The notes beneath the pieces are model-generated. The model was not told the DNA's origin. It saw only the letters and a list, made by a program, of their open reading frames with translations, and did no database searches. A stretch of 64,000 bases of DNA. Source: Marchantia polymorpha subsp. ruderalis. Its lineage: Eukaryota > Streptophyta > Marchantiopsida > Marchantiales > Marchantiaceae. Shown one piece after another: positions 32,921 to 46,935 of this stretch. Within the stretch, counting starts at the first letter, position 1; each line of letters starts with the position of its first letter. The translations under genes were made by a program, and so were the position numbers. Location of the stretch: positions 16,256,501 to 16,320,500 of the forward strand of contig AP031351.1 in assembly GCA_037833965.1 (NCBI GenBank), in the 5' to 3' direction.

Positions 32921-35196
32921 CTTCCACCCGACAAACAAAACAAACTCAGCGGAGTCTTACGAGGGTAGTCGTCATCAGATAATGCCGTCTGATACTAGCA
33001 GCTGGCAGGAAGAATGAGTCTGTGGCTGCCTCACATAACTGCCCTCTGGATTTGCCCTCCCGCAATGTCGATTTCATCTACCATCATAATGGAGCAGAAA
33101 GTACCCTCCCCTCCTTTAGTTCCAATCGTCCCCGGAATGACGACTGTGCCTATCGCGTGTTATTATTGCCCAAAGGAGCAAATGTTTAAGCCAGCACCTG
33201 GGAATACACAAGGTAGGTGAAACTGAGATTGAAACCAGGAATACTGAATTGCCGCTTGGACAAGTTTCGCTTCTGGAGGCACTCAGATCGATACGTCCAT
33301 GCTGTTGACTTCTCACTGTGCCTACATTAAAGGCGACGACAAGACCTTTGACTTTGGCCTCACCTGAGTCACAAGTCAAAATTCTACCTTTCAAAGACCA
33401 AAAGGTCAGTCAGTCAGTCAGACCTGAATCTTTCAGAGCAGATTCGGTGTGATTGTAGACTTACAATCAGCGTGCACGCAGCTGTCCTCCTAACCAACTT
33501 CTCCCAAATTCCTTAATTACTTTCAGGGATCTGTCGTCATGTTCTGCAACTCATGCACTAACTCTCCTAATTCTGCAAAATCATGGAACATTGTGTGGCA
33601 GGATGTTGTTGCCGTCAAATCCTGTACGGTTTCGAATGTGCTACTGGGAGGATAGGTAATGTATTGTACACAAACAGAGTCACAAAACTGAAAGTTACTC
33701 CCTCGGTTCCAAAACCTTTTACTGATAATTACCAAAATTGGATGACCTCAACGACCTAACTTTCCAAACCTCTCTTTCATCCCCATACTTGTGAAGTAAT
33801 TTATGGATTTGATGGTGTGATATGTCTAACAATTTTCCAAGACAATCTTGTACATGCCAGTTACATTATTAAATTTTTACGATGTGAATGTACCATGTAT
33901 AAATCATGTACCATCATATATAAATAAATATGTACTCCTATTTTTTTTCATTGCATTACACGATCACTTTAGATAGTATCTTCTAATTATTTGGACAGTG
34001 CGGGTTTGCGTACAATTCATGTCTTTTTTGGTTTGAGAAAAGAATGATTTTCATTTCAAACTGGAGATTCGAAGGGTTTCAGTGCCAAACGTGTAGATTC
34101 AAGTGGGTGAATGTGAAGCCATCTGAAGTCTAGTGATGACCTCCTCTTGTATGCAGGGAACAGGGTGTTCATTAATTATATAAATCTTACTGTCGAAGCT
34201 TTCATACATGGCAAGCGAGCGGAATATAAGTCCCTTACCGCTAACGAGATTTAGCATTTTTCACGGTCAGTTCAGGCTAAGGTAGTGAACCTTAAACGGC
34301 AGATTCATCGGCAGGATGGATTTGGTAGAAAAATGGTCAACGACTCGGTTCCAGCAGCTGCAGGTAGCAAACAGGTCAATGTTGGGAGATGTGTCGATTC
34401 CTAGGAATAACTGCAGACGACTTTCAGTTCAGCCGAGGTCAGGATTTGCTGCCTTGAGAACATCTTACACAGACTTGATATCTCCCGCAAGCGATCCCAG
34501 GATACTCGGTGATAGAGGAAGGATTCCATCCCGGTCAACGCAGGAACTCAGCGCCTGTAAGAGCAGAACGCTCTAGTTCTTAATATCACTCAAGATACAA
34601 GGAGAAAAATACTTGGTTTCTAAATACGAGATTGTGTCGTATTTCACGTTGTGAATTAATTCTTTGGGATATCATCACTATCGACAACGTGTAGGTAAAG
34701 CTTGCAGGCAGCTTAAGCTTCAGTGTGTAGGTGCGACGACTATTAGCAGCCTCCAGGTAATTTCTATCATTCCAGTTTTTCTTAACTTTGTCAACAATAA
34801 TAACTAGCCCGCACTACGGAGAATATCAAGTGGTTTCAGTTTCTGACACTGGACTACACGCTCGAGTTGAGATGTCCAGCTTCCCGTGACGTCACCGTTG
34901 AGTCTCGATCGAGTGAACCACTGCGTTACTATCAACGTTACAGCAAATCAACGGCAATTCTGTACATGCGACTCGTGATTTCTGCGCTCACAGCCTTGAA
35001 TAAGAACCCCGCTCTGCACCCACGGATATACTAGTGTGCATGGCCGTCCTGGGTATTCGATTCTCTTTTTCGAATCAGCGTGTTCTGTTCGCCACACTCA
35101 TATCATGTCTTTGATATCGTTTATTCTTACTTCCGAAATTTGACCCAGAGAAGAATAAGTATAAAAAAATTAATTATATTTCACGTAGATATATCA

Positions 35197-35228
35197 GAAT
35201 TCACGTAGTTCAAGAACTACGTGAATTC
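35197..35228. repeat. Perfect 32-bp palindrome (15-bp arms, 2-base loop)
   Basis: GAATTCACGTAGTTC, loop AA, then its exact reverse complement. A third CACGTAG occurs just upstream at about 35182. It could extrude as a cruciform or fold as RNA. Symmetric ACGT cores are also bZIP/bHLH binding signals. Confidence 0.95.
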
Positions 35229-38200
35229 GATTCCTAAACACTGTCAAAGTTCTTGCACGAGAGAAGTTTATGTAGTACTGTGACAAGTCGTATTGACTAT
35301 GATGTGGAACGTGGATGCAAATGTGACCGAAAAATTCTGGTTGTGTGATGTTCATACAGGTGATGGCAGACACGTGTTCCAGTAGATTTTCAAGAGCATT
35401 AAATCATCTCCCGACCATGATATGGTTCTTGTTCCAGGTAAAAATCTCGAACTCGAATTTCGTGACGAGGGTCTTCCGAAACAGAACTTCACAATGAATC
35501 TACATCACAGGCTGTACAGATGTTTAATGCAGCGAGCATTGTAAGTTGACTCTTGGGTGTCTCAGGTGGAATTTGAGTGGAAAAAGCAGAAAATTTCCAG
35601 AAGTTAAAGTTGGATAGACTTTTTGTTTTATCAAAGTGGTAATGAGTTATCAAATATTAGATAGTTATGATAACGTGATGGTGAGAAATAGACACCTATT
35701 TGTCACCATTTAATTAGCTTTTTCAATTTCAAGCTTACCAGTTTATTAATTTCCCGTCGTATAATTATTGAAGTCGTCGACTATCTAAACTCTAATTACA
35801 TTCAATTTGTTTATCGGAGTTGTTAGTTAACATTCATTTAGGGTTAATTAGTTCTCTCTCTAGTATACCCAGTTCTCATATTGGTCAATGCAGGGTAATA
35901 ATGATGCAGTAACAACTATAGGGTATTCGACAAATTCGATAAGACCATATACTGAGTGAGTACTATTCAACTCTAACTGAGTGATAACTAATCACTCCAT
36001 TTTTTAGTCGTTTATAATTCAATATATAAATATACTAGTGTCAAGATGTAATTTATCTACTTTAGAAAAGTCACAAGCGTATGCTCGCATCCACACATGA
36101 ACCTGCAGATTTGGCAAGCTATAAATACTTGCGATTGTTGAAAGAATTACTCGTATATTGAAAAGGGAAATGTGATATTAAGAGAGAGAAAGGAACATGT
36201 CATGGAGATTGAACTTTATTCTGGAATGGAGTTCTTGTCAATGTTGGAGTTGTGAGTACAAATAGGAGAGAGAAAAACGTCCTCCAAACAATCGGATGCT
36301 TCGAGTGGATAGAATTCTCTTTGAGCAAGATGCTCTCTTTGGACATCGAGCCAGGGAGCGCCTACATCATCTCATGCTGCGATTGAACAACAAAGGTCAC
36401 GATGTGTCTATTTGAACACTCGATTTGGAGCATGGGATATGGTCACCATCCATCTATATCCGGTGTACCGCTTTAAAGCGAATTGATTCTATTTCTACTG
36501 AAACACAATTTTATCCTATAGGACAAAGAAGTACCATAGCACGTACAACGCCATGGCCATGACAGACAACAAACAGCTAGTATGATATTTGAGAAGTAAG
36601 AAAGGATAGTAAGAAGGATAATAAAACCACCTGCATATGGATCCAGCCAAAGGAGTAAGTTGGAAACATGTACTAGTGGACCTAACACCGTTTCTCCCGA
36701 GTTTATCGAGGTCAAAACGGTCTATATTACATGAGTGTAGAAGAAGAATTAATGAATGTAATGTGATTGCAGCATCTAGTGTAGAGCATAGAATAAAGTA
36801 TTTTATTAGAAATTTAATGTGTTATTATTTATAAGAACTATTTATAATAAATCAAAGAATGATACCCCAAACTAGTGCACTTTCACAAACAAGTGAAACT
36901 CAGTGTCCAACAGAATTATGTTCCCGAATCCAATGTATCAACGATCTTTTGGCTTGTAGATATTTTCAGCAATAGATAGCAAGAATCATACAGAATCAAC
37001 AGTGAAAATATATGCCACATCATATTAGTGAAGTACTAAAGTATCCGACGTTATGATATGAGCATGTTGAAGACGAAGGGAAAATAAGGTGAAGAGATTT
37101 CTTGTGAGGACTATAGGGTAATTGCATGATTGAATCCTTTGACTTATTCTAGTGCTACGTGCGGTACATGTGTTAGATTTCTCTGGACTTTCTAGTCGAA
37201 CCGTCTCTTTACCTTCGTACTCAGGCTGATGTAAGTAAGTTCGGTGCCATTGGGAGGAAAATCTGAGGATTGTATGTGTCAGTGCCATCTTTAGATTGAC
37301 CTTTCCTGCCAGCGCTAGACAGAAGTATTTACTTATTGCTGATGAGGAGATCGTTAATACAGGAGAGTGTATGCAAGCTCTTCATAAGTTTAGGTTTGAG
37401 CACAAGCTTGTAGCATGTATATTTTGTCTATAAAGACAATATCTTTAAGTGGCCATAATAAGTGATGAGAAGCAAGGCACTAATTTGCTGGTTTATACTT
37501 GCTTGCCATATCATTTTCTGTCTTCTATCTAATTACTTATTTTTCTCCATATATTGAGGGTAGATCCAATAGTAGGATATATTTATGAACATTTAGATCA
37601 CATGAACGATAAAAAAAAATCAGCAGGGACATCAGAACTTCTTGTTGTTCCTACTTCATTGAAATAGTCTAGAACTTCGGGTATGAAACAGCATTGAAAC
37701 TTACACTCGAGAAAGACAGACCAACAGTCATATCCAAAAACTCCTGGCAATCGAAATGAAAATAAAAAAATGATGAAAATCCTCCATTTTTGTATAGAGC
37801 CTGAGTTTCTAGTGATTAAATATCTAACTTAAGGAGATGAGTGAAAAAATCAAACTGTGCAGTAAAGGCAGAAAACATGGCATGGGTAAAATTCAATTTT
37901 ACCCATGTTTGTGATGAAACATATTTACAAAGCCAAATGTTTACACCTGTATGAACGAATCTATGCTTTGTAATGGCACTTAATGATAAAGCCTTTCAGT
38001 AATACATATATTATGACGTATAAGGAGAAATTTCTCCAATACAGATTGATATTCTTAAAATGTTTTCCGTTTAAGGCTAAGAGAATACATACAACTGTGT
38101 TCTTTTATAAAATGCATATGGAAAAAAACGGAAATAAATTTATATGATTTATTTATGTCAACTTGCCTTTGGTCTAATAAGGAATCATCATCGATTCCTC

Positions 38201-40669
38201 CAAGAAGATACAAACTGAAATAAAAATATAGCAGTAGCTCAAGAAAGAAAAATCGATCCTATACATTACAAAGTTATCTAGCATATTGTGCTGTTTTTCT
38301 AGCTATCTAGCATCATCCATAGCGTAGTTTCGAGCATAATGACTGAAAGAAGTCTTATGAAAAAAAAAAATATTTCCGGATTTCAGAATAAGCTTGTAAA
38401 TTTCTTGCCACTTCTATTAGTAATGAAGATTCTTTGATCTGATGGGTGATATCGAGAAGTTTACGTGTATCCTTTCATAGATCTTACTAACATAAGACTG
38501 CCATTTTCTATCCAAAGGCAGATGAACCTTTCATGTGTCTGGCATGGAGGCCTTGAATGTGACTACTCACACATCAGACCACTATTACACTCCCCCTTGC
38601 ATTGGAACCCTTCGTCCACTACGAGGCCCCAATGCTTTGCTGACAGTACTCGGAGTCAGACTGCCCCAGGCCCCAACGCTCCCAACTACGTCTGGACATT
38701 CGAGTTATTTATCGCCTTCCCCACATCAGTATGTCCCTCCTCCTGGCTGGCTGCCACGGACAGTGGCGGATTCCCGCTGACATCAAAAGTCAACATTTCG
38801 TCCACTCAAACGCTGGCAATAATAATAATAGTACATTCAGCACTAGTACTGCAGTTTACATTTAAAAGGAGAAAAATGATCAAAACTCTTTTCTCAATAT
38901 GAGATGAATCTAAGCATGTATAAGTTCTGTCGTGGATCTCAAGTTCCTAGAACTCACAATTCGCGTTCTTACAACAAAATCATCATGGCCTTTGGTCCAA
39001 TGCAAGTACAATACTCGTAGAGTAGTTCATATCAGATATTTGGATATAAAGTCAAATCCTACGTGGAAGATGTCAAACATGTGAACATCTCCAGCTATGA
39101 AAATGTTTACATACACAGAAAGCAGGGAAAACTCAGCTTCGCCAGATTCAAATCCTGTCTTCTTTTGGTGAGCTGTGAACTCCCGTGAAGGGCCATGCGC
39201 ACCCAGCCCCTATATATCCGTTAGCAGAAAAGAAAAACACGAGCTACCAGCTCCACGATTTGCGGAACACCGGGGACGTATTGAATAACATGTGTGGACC
39301 TTCTAGCTGGACACGTAGTTTGAAAGAAGTCACCTGCTCCCTCTTCGTGAGTCTGGTCTGATCCATATGGATTAGAGGTGTGAAGAGTGGCGAGGATCTG
39401 TTTGGAGTTTGAAAAAGCTTGGACAGTGGGCGTAATGCGATCCTCCGAAGCAGATGCTGCTGCTCCTACTAGTCGCTAGTGCAGCAGCAGTGCAAGGCGG
39501 GATATATGAAGTGCTGTGGGAAGGATAGGTGTACCCACTTTACTTTGTGGACTGCGTCTCAGGAACTGGGATTGAAGCTTCGTCCTTGTGAGCAAATGCG
39601 AAGCCACGACAAAATACAACAGCAACTAACCATCATGACCAACAAACATTTAGATTTGCTCACACGATTATCAGCAGCTCTCTGGATCTTTGCGCAATGA
39701 CTTTGTGTCTGTGCATGGGTCAATGTTAAAGTCAATGTCGTCGGAACTATGATCCAGGTCAAATGTGCCCCGATATCAAGGCTCGAACGTTTTCTTTTCT
39801 CCACGTGCAAAGGCTTTACTATTCCACTTTTGGAATCATTGTACGCTGAATGATGTTCCTCCTGCCAATTGCTCACAGTGCATGCACTGGACCGCGCGCT
39901 GCCGGAGCAAGTCGCCTGCCCGGTTGAAGCTACTCTGTAGAACACATCTGGATCCATTTGCATTGATGTATTTGGTCTCAGGGCACACGCCGTCGTTGAA
40001 ATATTACATTTTCATCATACTTGAGATTGTCGAAATAATTGTCGATTAATCATTCAGAAGTCCGATGCTCTGCTTGAGAGCAGGGAACACGTCACGTAAA
40101 AAATATTTGTTTCGCAGCAACTTGCTGTCGACTTCAAGCGCTCGATCATAGTCATCGTCGTGTTTGATACGGGTACATTGTTCATAGCAAATTGAGTTGA
40201 TAATCGAGCTGACATTGATCAATTATAACTTAAAATTTACAAGTCATCAATGTAAGCTCCAAATTACGGGGTTTTCGTATAAGAGTACAGTTCAAGGTAA
40301 AAAAAAGAGCATTGGGTCAGTTGTAAAAGGCTAGCTTGACCTTTGGTGCACAGGAAATGCTACATATTGAAAGAGTAGCGAAAGATGTACAAAGGTCATC
40401 TCAGTTCTCCGAGAGAGCAACTGTGCATAAAATGGAATTGAAGTAGATCCAAATTGGCTGTACAACTCTCGTCCGTGATGGCCACAGACTATGGTAGCTT
40501 GGCAAGATAATTGTAATAAACTATCGTTGGATCTGCGATGGCTTTTTATTACATCTAAATCTTCGGGAAGATATAGATACTGTGCAGATACTACTGTTTA
40601 TGCGATCGATAGATGACCAACTCTTATCGTAGTGCTCAGACTGCTTCCTATGCACCTGTTACAAAGTAT

Positions 40670-41160
40670 GGGACCTGAATGTAACTCACGACTTGCGACT
40701 TGGTTATTGCAGTAAGAGCGCAGCGTATGAACTTCTTCTTAATAAGATGGAGTGACTCGACTGGTGACCATACTTAATAATAGACTTCATGACAAGCATT
40801 CTAGCCTTCTGGCTGGTGTGGATGTAGTCTCTACCACAGCTCCCTGATACCTCCGATTATATGTTAGGCAGTTAGTACACCACTCCGCTGAGTGGTCTGA
40901 GGTGCTTAACGTTTACAGATTGCGTTTACAGTGAGGGAAATGTTTACCCGAGATAATGAGGTGCTGAACGTCAAGTCACATAGTCACATGCTGGACAGAC
41001 TAACTCCAGCATGCCTTTTTTACTATGCAGTAAAAGTTTGACACTTCAGACCACTCAGTGGAGTATTATACTACATATACACACGTAAAAACATTTCTCT
41101 GACGCTGAGTTCTTGCTGCAGGAAGCAACCTGCAAGTCGTGACTTGAATTGAAGTTCCAT
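40670..41160. repeat. Imperfect long inverted repeat (foldback element candidate)
   Basis: Two pairs of arms stand in mirrored order. The outer pair is ACTCACGACTTGCGACTTGG (from 40684) against the complement of CAACCTGCAAGTCGTGACTT (to about 41142). The inner pair is CCGCTGAGTGGTCTGAGGTG (to 40904) against the complement of CACTTCAGACCACTCAGTGG (41042-41061). The left arm carries extra sequence between the pairs. A nested small hairpin (CATGCTGGA / TCCAGCATG, 40987-41013) followed by a T run lies at the centre. No transposase is present. A MITE-like foldback is the simplest reading. Confidence 0.6.
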
Positions 41161-43585
41161 TTATCCCACACGTAAAGCAGTATGAACACTTCTTTATATC
41201 AATTGGAAATACATCAATTGCACAAACAGTTGCTAGTTCCTTCTATATGGGCCCAGTTCATTGAGGGTCAGTATTAGTCACCTGTGAACGCTTATCAGAT
41301 CTAAAATCGTACAAGTATCATGCTCATTTGCATCAGCAGTGTGTATACGTATTTCGGACAGTGATCGCACCTACAACGTAAGTTTTTTGCCGAATACTTG
41401 CTGACAGACAGTCTAGAGCCATTCACCGAGTGACAAGCAGTATGTATATATCAATCATTAAACAAGAAGAGCCTGTGAATGGGTGAAACTTCAAGCCCGA
41501 AACCTTCCAATTCCAAAAGATGTTGATTTCAGATCATCGTTTTTTTGACAAATGAAGAAGAAAAAAGGAACTCTGATGGTGGTCCCCTTCAGTACAACCC
41601 TCGGCTCATTCTACTACAGCTCTCGACAACATGTACTTGAGAGCTGTGTTTGGCGGGCTACGAGTAGCTTTTATTATACCGGTGGCATAAGCCTTCACTA
41701 CGACAGTCTCTGAGAGTACAGCGGTTCGGAAAGGTTCGAGTTGCAGAGAATTGCTCCTCGTGCTTTCTTTACTTCTTTGGCGTCCTCACACCGTTTTCTG
41801 TATATCATGCTTCATCGTACCTCAGGGCATAGGAATCGATAGGCACAGCATGACGCGGGTCATGTTCTGTCGTCATGGTCATGCATTGCGATCATGAAAT
41901 GAAATTTAGGAAAAAAGGTAACAAAGCACTCAGTCACAGTGAATGCAAACCTCCCACAGCAGTGCAAGCTTTCCAACCACCGCACCACTTCACATTAGAA
42001 CTGCAGTGAATGAATGGAAGGACTTGTGAATGGATGGAAGGACTTGGCACGAATTCAAATTTAGCTTCCCAGAAGGCGGGAGCTTCTCAGGACGATAACC
42101 GTGTCACTAAGCAATAAACCACGGGAAGATGGACATGGAGATAGCATGGTGAGGAGATATATGCCGAATTCGTTTCAGCTGGAAACGAAGAAGTAAATAC
42201 TTAGTGGAGTGGGCCGATTCGTTCAAAGTGCGAGTGCAGTCGATATGGGTGTGCAGGGTTGGAAGGCCACAGATCACAGTGCAGAGACAAGGGAATGAAC
42301 AGGAGCTTGTTGGTTTCAAGTAGTTGTCACCGCTTGATCGATCATTGTTGATAAAAGAAGTCTGTGGTCTCTTTCGGAGACTACAGGAGTTGTACAACAA
42401 CGTCAGATTTGTCTTCAAGTTGACGGGTATTCCTACGTTCAATCTAAGAACGTTGTAGAGAAAATCGTAGATTTGGACAAGGCGGAGGATTTGGAACGAA
42501 TCATGAACGATGTTGATGTTCGATGCCTCCCTGTACGACAGCTTACCGAGAATCGTACCGTACATTTCAAATTTCAGCACATAGAACTACTTGAGCTGGT
42601 GGACTTTTGGAGTTGCCCAAAAAGATGAAGGACAGACAGTTTGAAGTACTTGATATGAACCATCAACAGATGCAATCAAAATCTCTGTTAGAAAGACGAG
42701 GGGTAAAAGTATTTTTGCATATGAAGTTAAAAAATTCTCGATTAGGAAGTTTAGAACAACTTTGATAGAATGCTTTGTATTCCAGAATAATATCTTAAGA
42801 GCAGATATAAGTTAGTACAGTGATTTTTTCTTGAACAAGAAATCCGGCCAAAAGTAAGTGATACCTCATCAAGTCGCACGTGGATGCAATCAGTTGGTTA
42901 CGTGGGGATAATCTCGAGTGCCATTTTCGATTTGTGCCTGTCATCCTTGCGCAGTGCTAATCTTCTCTGTTTCTGTCTTGAAGGGACGGGATAAAATAAT
43001 ACGTGAAAATTTCACTATTTTATATTTCCCGTAATCCATAGACAATTACTCTGAAGTAAATTCAGTAGAATTCTCTATGTCAACAACTTGTAAACAAAAG
43101 GAGCGTTAGAAGTTTCAAAATCTCACTAAAGAAATTGGATGGTTTGCATGTTCATTAGTATGATGCAATAAAAAAAATACGACGTTTATAAATATTCATA
43201 AATCAATGCTTAACACACTTTATTACTTGTGCAACATGCATATCAATGTGAAAGTCAAATATGCAACATTCATTTACTGCAAAATGAATTATGACATCAT
43301 TTTCACAATAATGGATATTGAGTAAAGTTAAAGGTCTTAAGTTACACAGGCAAACACATGCATGTTGAAAATGAAACACAGTCATTTAGCCAACACAATT
43401 TTTCATCGTAAAAATTTAAATTTTCTCATAGAAAATCTTAATTTATCACTAAGAACTTTGATGAACTCTCTTATATAGTAACAAAGTAGCTACCTTAACT
43501 AAATAATGTTAAACTATCCAGAGCTAAATTAAGATCTAACTTAACTTCTAACAATCTTCCATTATATTCATGTATCGGAAACTGC

Positions 43586-43611
43586 AATCTCAAAATGTGC
43601 ATTTTGAGATT
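43586..43611. repeat. Perfect 26-bp palindrome (12-bp arms, 2-base loop)
   Basis: AATCTCAAAATG, loop TG, then CATTTTGAGATT. It lies at the edge of an AT-rich region with LTR-like composition. Confidence 0.95.
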
Positions 43612-45189
43612 ACACATTCATTGGACTTGACATATACTTGCTTCCCTTGTCCATAACTGAAAGCTAGTTAGATTTAGTGCATACCATAAAAAACATGAGA
43701 CTATCCATTGCATTATCATATGAAATGATGATAGGTGTTATTTCTTAGTAACATATAATAAACATTGAGCTGTAGAAAGGTTGAAATAAGTTGCCAAAGA
43801 AGTTCAAATTTTTTAAATATAATATGTTACACATATTAGTGGTTACCTAAAATATCAATTCCTTTGAAAATAATCTCACAAATTACTTTTTGTGACGTAA
43901 AATCTTTCATATCATTCTCATATCCAAGAACATGACATATTTGGGATGTAATACTCAGTTGTATAAACTTTTTAGATATGAAAGGATAAATCATACCAGA
44001 CATTCTTACATTTTTTTAAAATCATCATTTATCATTCATTTGTGATTCAATTTGAATTCTGTCAAAAAATTGATTGTTATAAAATAAAATTCAAAATTAT
44101 TGTGGTACTTACGACTTGATTAATCTATCAAAAAATGAATGTATATTATAGAGTATGAACTTTGTTGAGATGAAAAGTGATCCTTTTTCGTAGTTTTATC
44201 TAAATTTTTCACAAATGTACTCATCATCACTATTCAAACGTAGATATTCTATCTTAAGTCGAGTTTGTGTCTCCATTTGAATGTTCCATTTTCAAAAGTT
44301 GCAAAAATGATGAAAATCATTAAATGTCATCATAAACATACCCAATCATTTTTTGAAATCATGAGTTTTAACATCAAATTTTTTTTGTGATGCTTGTTTA
44401 TAACACTATATTCAAAGAATTATAAGTGTATTTTACCTATGGCAGTTAAAAAATTTCTATTTAGAAGAAGTATTCAGCAGATATTACTCATATGTTTAGA
44501 CCTAGAATGCTATATATGAATCTATAATAATTTTATTGAAATATAATAAAGCTGATTTCAAAACATATTATATAAATATTAGCATGTAAAGATTTTTATA
44601 CACTTTTAATTTTAGCATAATCTTATTATCTATTTGTACCTTAAGAATTTTCTTTTTGAAATTTCATTTGAGCTATTTTGAATCTAATATACCAAGAAAC
44701 ATTTAAAAAAATTCATATCATGTATAAATTTTATGTAAATCATAGCAATTCGATTTGATCAAATATTTGATCTTAACACATGATATACATTCAAACCTAC
44801 AAGATAGATCAAAATAATTGAATCATTCGATAAAATAAACATCGTAAAAGATAGGGAAATAATCCTCTAAAATTTCCTAAAGAGCAATTCAATTACGTCA
44901 TACTTGAAGTCTTAGATAAATTCATAGATCTATGTGTAGTATACATCACTGAATTATTGATCAATTAGCTTTTCACTAACCTCGTTTACATTTTACTTGT
45001 TTATATGTATGATTCAACAATCAAATGCTTACGAAACAGAAAAATAAATCTACAACCAATTTTAGGCCTATTTAAAAATTCTAAATTCTATCACTAGCAT
45101 TACACAAATTCTTGTGATTATACTAATGCAATATTGTTAGAAGAATTACAGAAGTTCTTTCAAAACTTGAGGTAGATAAGAATATATGT

Positions 45190-46520
45190 CCATTGTGATG
45201 ATATAGAAAGGTGGTTGGAGGATTGTGATATGGAAGGTGTTAAACTTGGAGGCTTTGTCATCAAAGCTCTTTTGTATGCAGATGATGTCATATTACTAGC
45301 ACGTGATGCGATTAGTTTACATAAACACCTTGACACTTTGGCAAGCTTTTGTACTCAAAATCATATGAAAGTCAATTTGGAGAAGTCCAAGTCATTCTCG
45401 TGGGCACTAGATCCAAGTTTTCTTTCTGTTACAAAGGATTAGAGTTTGAACAAGGGAAAAGTTACAAATATTTGGACATTGATTTCTCATCTGATTATAG
45501 TTGGGCACTTTGTGTGCAAAAGAGGGTAGAAGCTGGTTTCAAAGCTCTATATTCATTGCTAAATAGATGTAGAGTAGCTCATCTAGTATCTTGGAGTCTT
45601 AGGAAATTCTTATTCAGGAGCTTAGTGTTTCCCGTTATCTTATATGGAACACAAGTGTGGGGTCCTGGTTGTAAGAAGACAGGTTGGCAGCATTTGGAGA
45701 GGGTGCAAAAGATCTTCTTACAAGAAGAATTGGATGTGAGGACCCAAACTTCTTACGCAATTCTTCTTGCGGAAACAAGTTCTCTACCTCTTGAGGCTGA
45801 AGCTCTCTTTTTGACTATCACTTACATCAAAAGAGTGAGATCTTTTGATGCTTCTCGACTTCCTCTTGAAGCTTTGTGCGCCACACGTCCCAAGGATTGG
45901 TTTGCATATGTGGTGACTTGGTCTTTGAGGTGGAAAGTGACGGAACTCGATTGGGATTTGCAACATATTGCCCTACGCGAGCGTATTAAGGAGAAATTTC
46001 TCAGCATTATGTGGAGCAGACGAGGCACCAAGATGCAGTTTTATCAACTTCATGTGAATCCTATGCTTGTTTATTGTGAGCAAGGATACTTACTTGCAGA
46101 GATATCTACTTCTTTACGTCATATTATTGCTAGACATAGAACAGGATCTCATAGTCTTGGGATTGAAGAAGGGCGTTGGTTGAACATTGATAGGAGTGAA
46201 CGTATTTGTAGGCTATGTGATGGAAGAAAAGTTGAGGATGAAGAGCATGTATTTCTTACTTGTACTAGATATGTAGAGGTTAGAGTGACTCATAAAGTTG
46301 TTGTTGAGAATTTTTATGCTTTGCTTCAACTTGAGCCTTATGATTTAGGTTGTTACATTAGGGATGTTATTAGTTACCGTTCTAGTGCTTTGGACACTAG
46401 CTAGGGGGTTCTTTTGGTTCTCTCCTTGTTTGGGGTTGGATTTTTGTATTGTGTTTTTTAGCCTTTTGACCCTTTGGGTCCCACAGACTTGATCTATTTA
46501 CCATTTACCATTTACCATGT
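45190..46520 (+). mobile_element. 5'-truncated LINE, relatively young copy
   Basis: It starts inside reverse transcriptase just before the catalytic motif. The motif itself is present (LLYADDVILLARDAI, about 45267-45311). A one-base deletion near 45389, seen against the 10-kb copy, shifts the frame. After it a single frame stays open to the stop at 46404. The C-terminal zinc finger (RICRLCDGRKVEDEEHVFLTC) is intact. The tail carries TTTGGGTCCC and three TTTACCA units (46497-46519). It matches the minus-strand relic at 10205-11715 throughout but is better preserved. It cannot be autonomous because the 5' part is absent. Confidence 0.92.
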
Positions 46521-46935
46521 AATAGAGTCTAGTTGGCGGCTACAGCGTGTGTTGAAGTAGGTGATGAGTTCAATGAAAAATCTCAAAAAATTAAGACAAA
46601 AAAAATTTGTGGTTGAAAACATAAAGGAAAAGACTCTCATGTTGCATAGAGGTAATATATTACAATAGAAGGTTTTTGCACATAAAAATAATCAAACTTT
46701 ATTCATTGAACAAAGTTTGATTTACACCTTCAAGCAATATCAAATTGATAGTTAAAATTTTTGTGACTTTCTAAAAATGTAAAAATAATCCAATTGACTT
46801 TATGCACGAATTTCAGCATATCATTCTTGTGATTTGCCTTGCATCAAATACAACAAATTTTGTCGTAGATAATTTAGTATGTATTGTTTGACAAGTCATT
46901 TTGATTTAATTGTAAGCAATATTGTGTGTTTAATA
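46521..46935. other. AT-rich flank of the LINE, nothing recognised
   Basis: No open frame or motif of note between the LINE tail and the GC-rich island. Confidence 0.4.

Larger units (their letters stand above)
32921..45189. other. Gene-poor stretch, no gene recognised; palindromes and a foldback
   Basis: I find no exon chain or protein family on either strand. A 67-codon frame at 33014-33220 ends at a possible donor but has no family. A 96-codon stop-free stretch (42338-42628, plus) and an opposing 157-codon frame (42107-42580, minus) are both unassigned. From about 43.4 kb the sequence becomes strongly AT-rich. Distinct structures (35197-35228, 40670-41160, 43586-43611) are listed separately. 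Confidence 0.4.

Noticed and set aside
33014-33220. 67-codon frame ending at a GTAGGT donor, divergent from the extensin
   Set aside because: No second exon or family was found, and the translation shows no convincing domain.
38580-38790. Minus-strand GCAAGGGGGAG followed by TGTAATAG, like a polypurine tract and LTR start
   Set aside because: No matching LTR end, primer site or coding domain was found nearby, so the resemblance may be chance.
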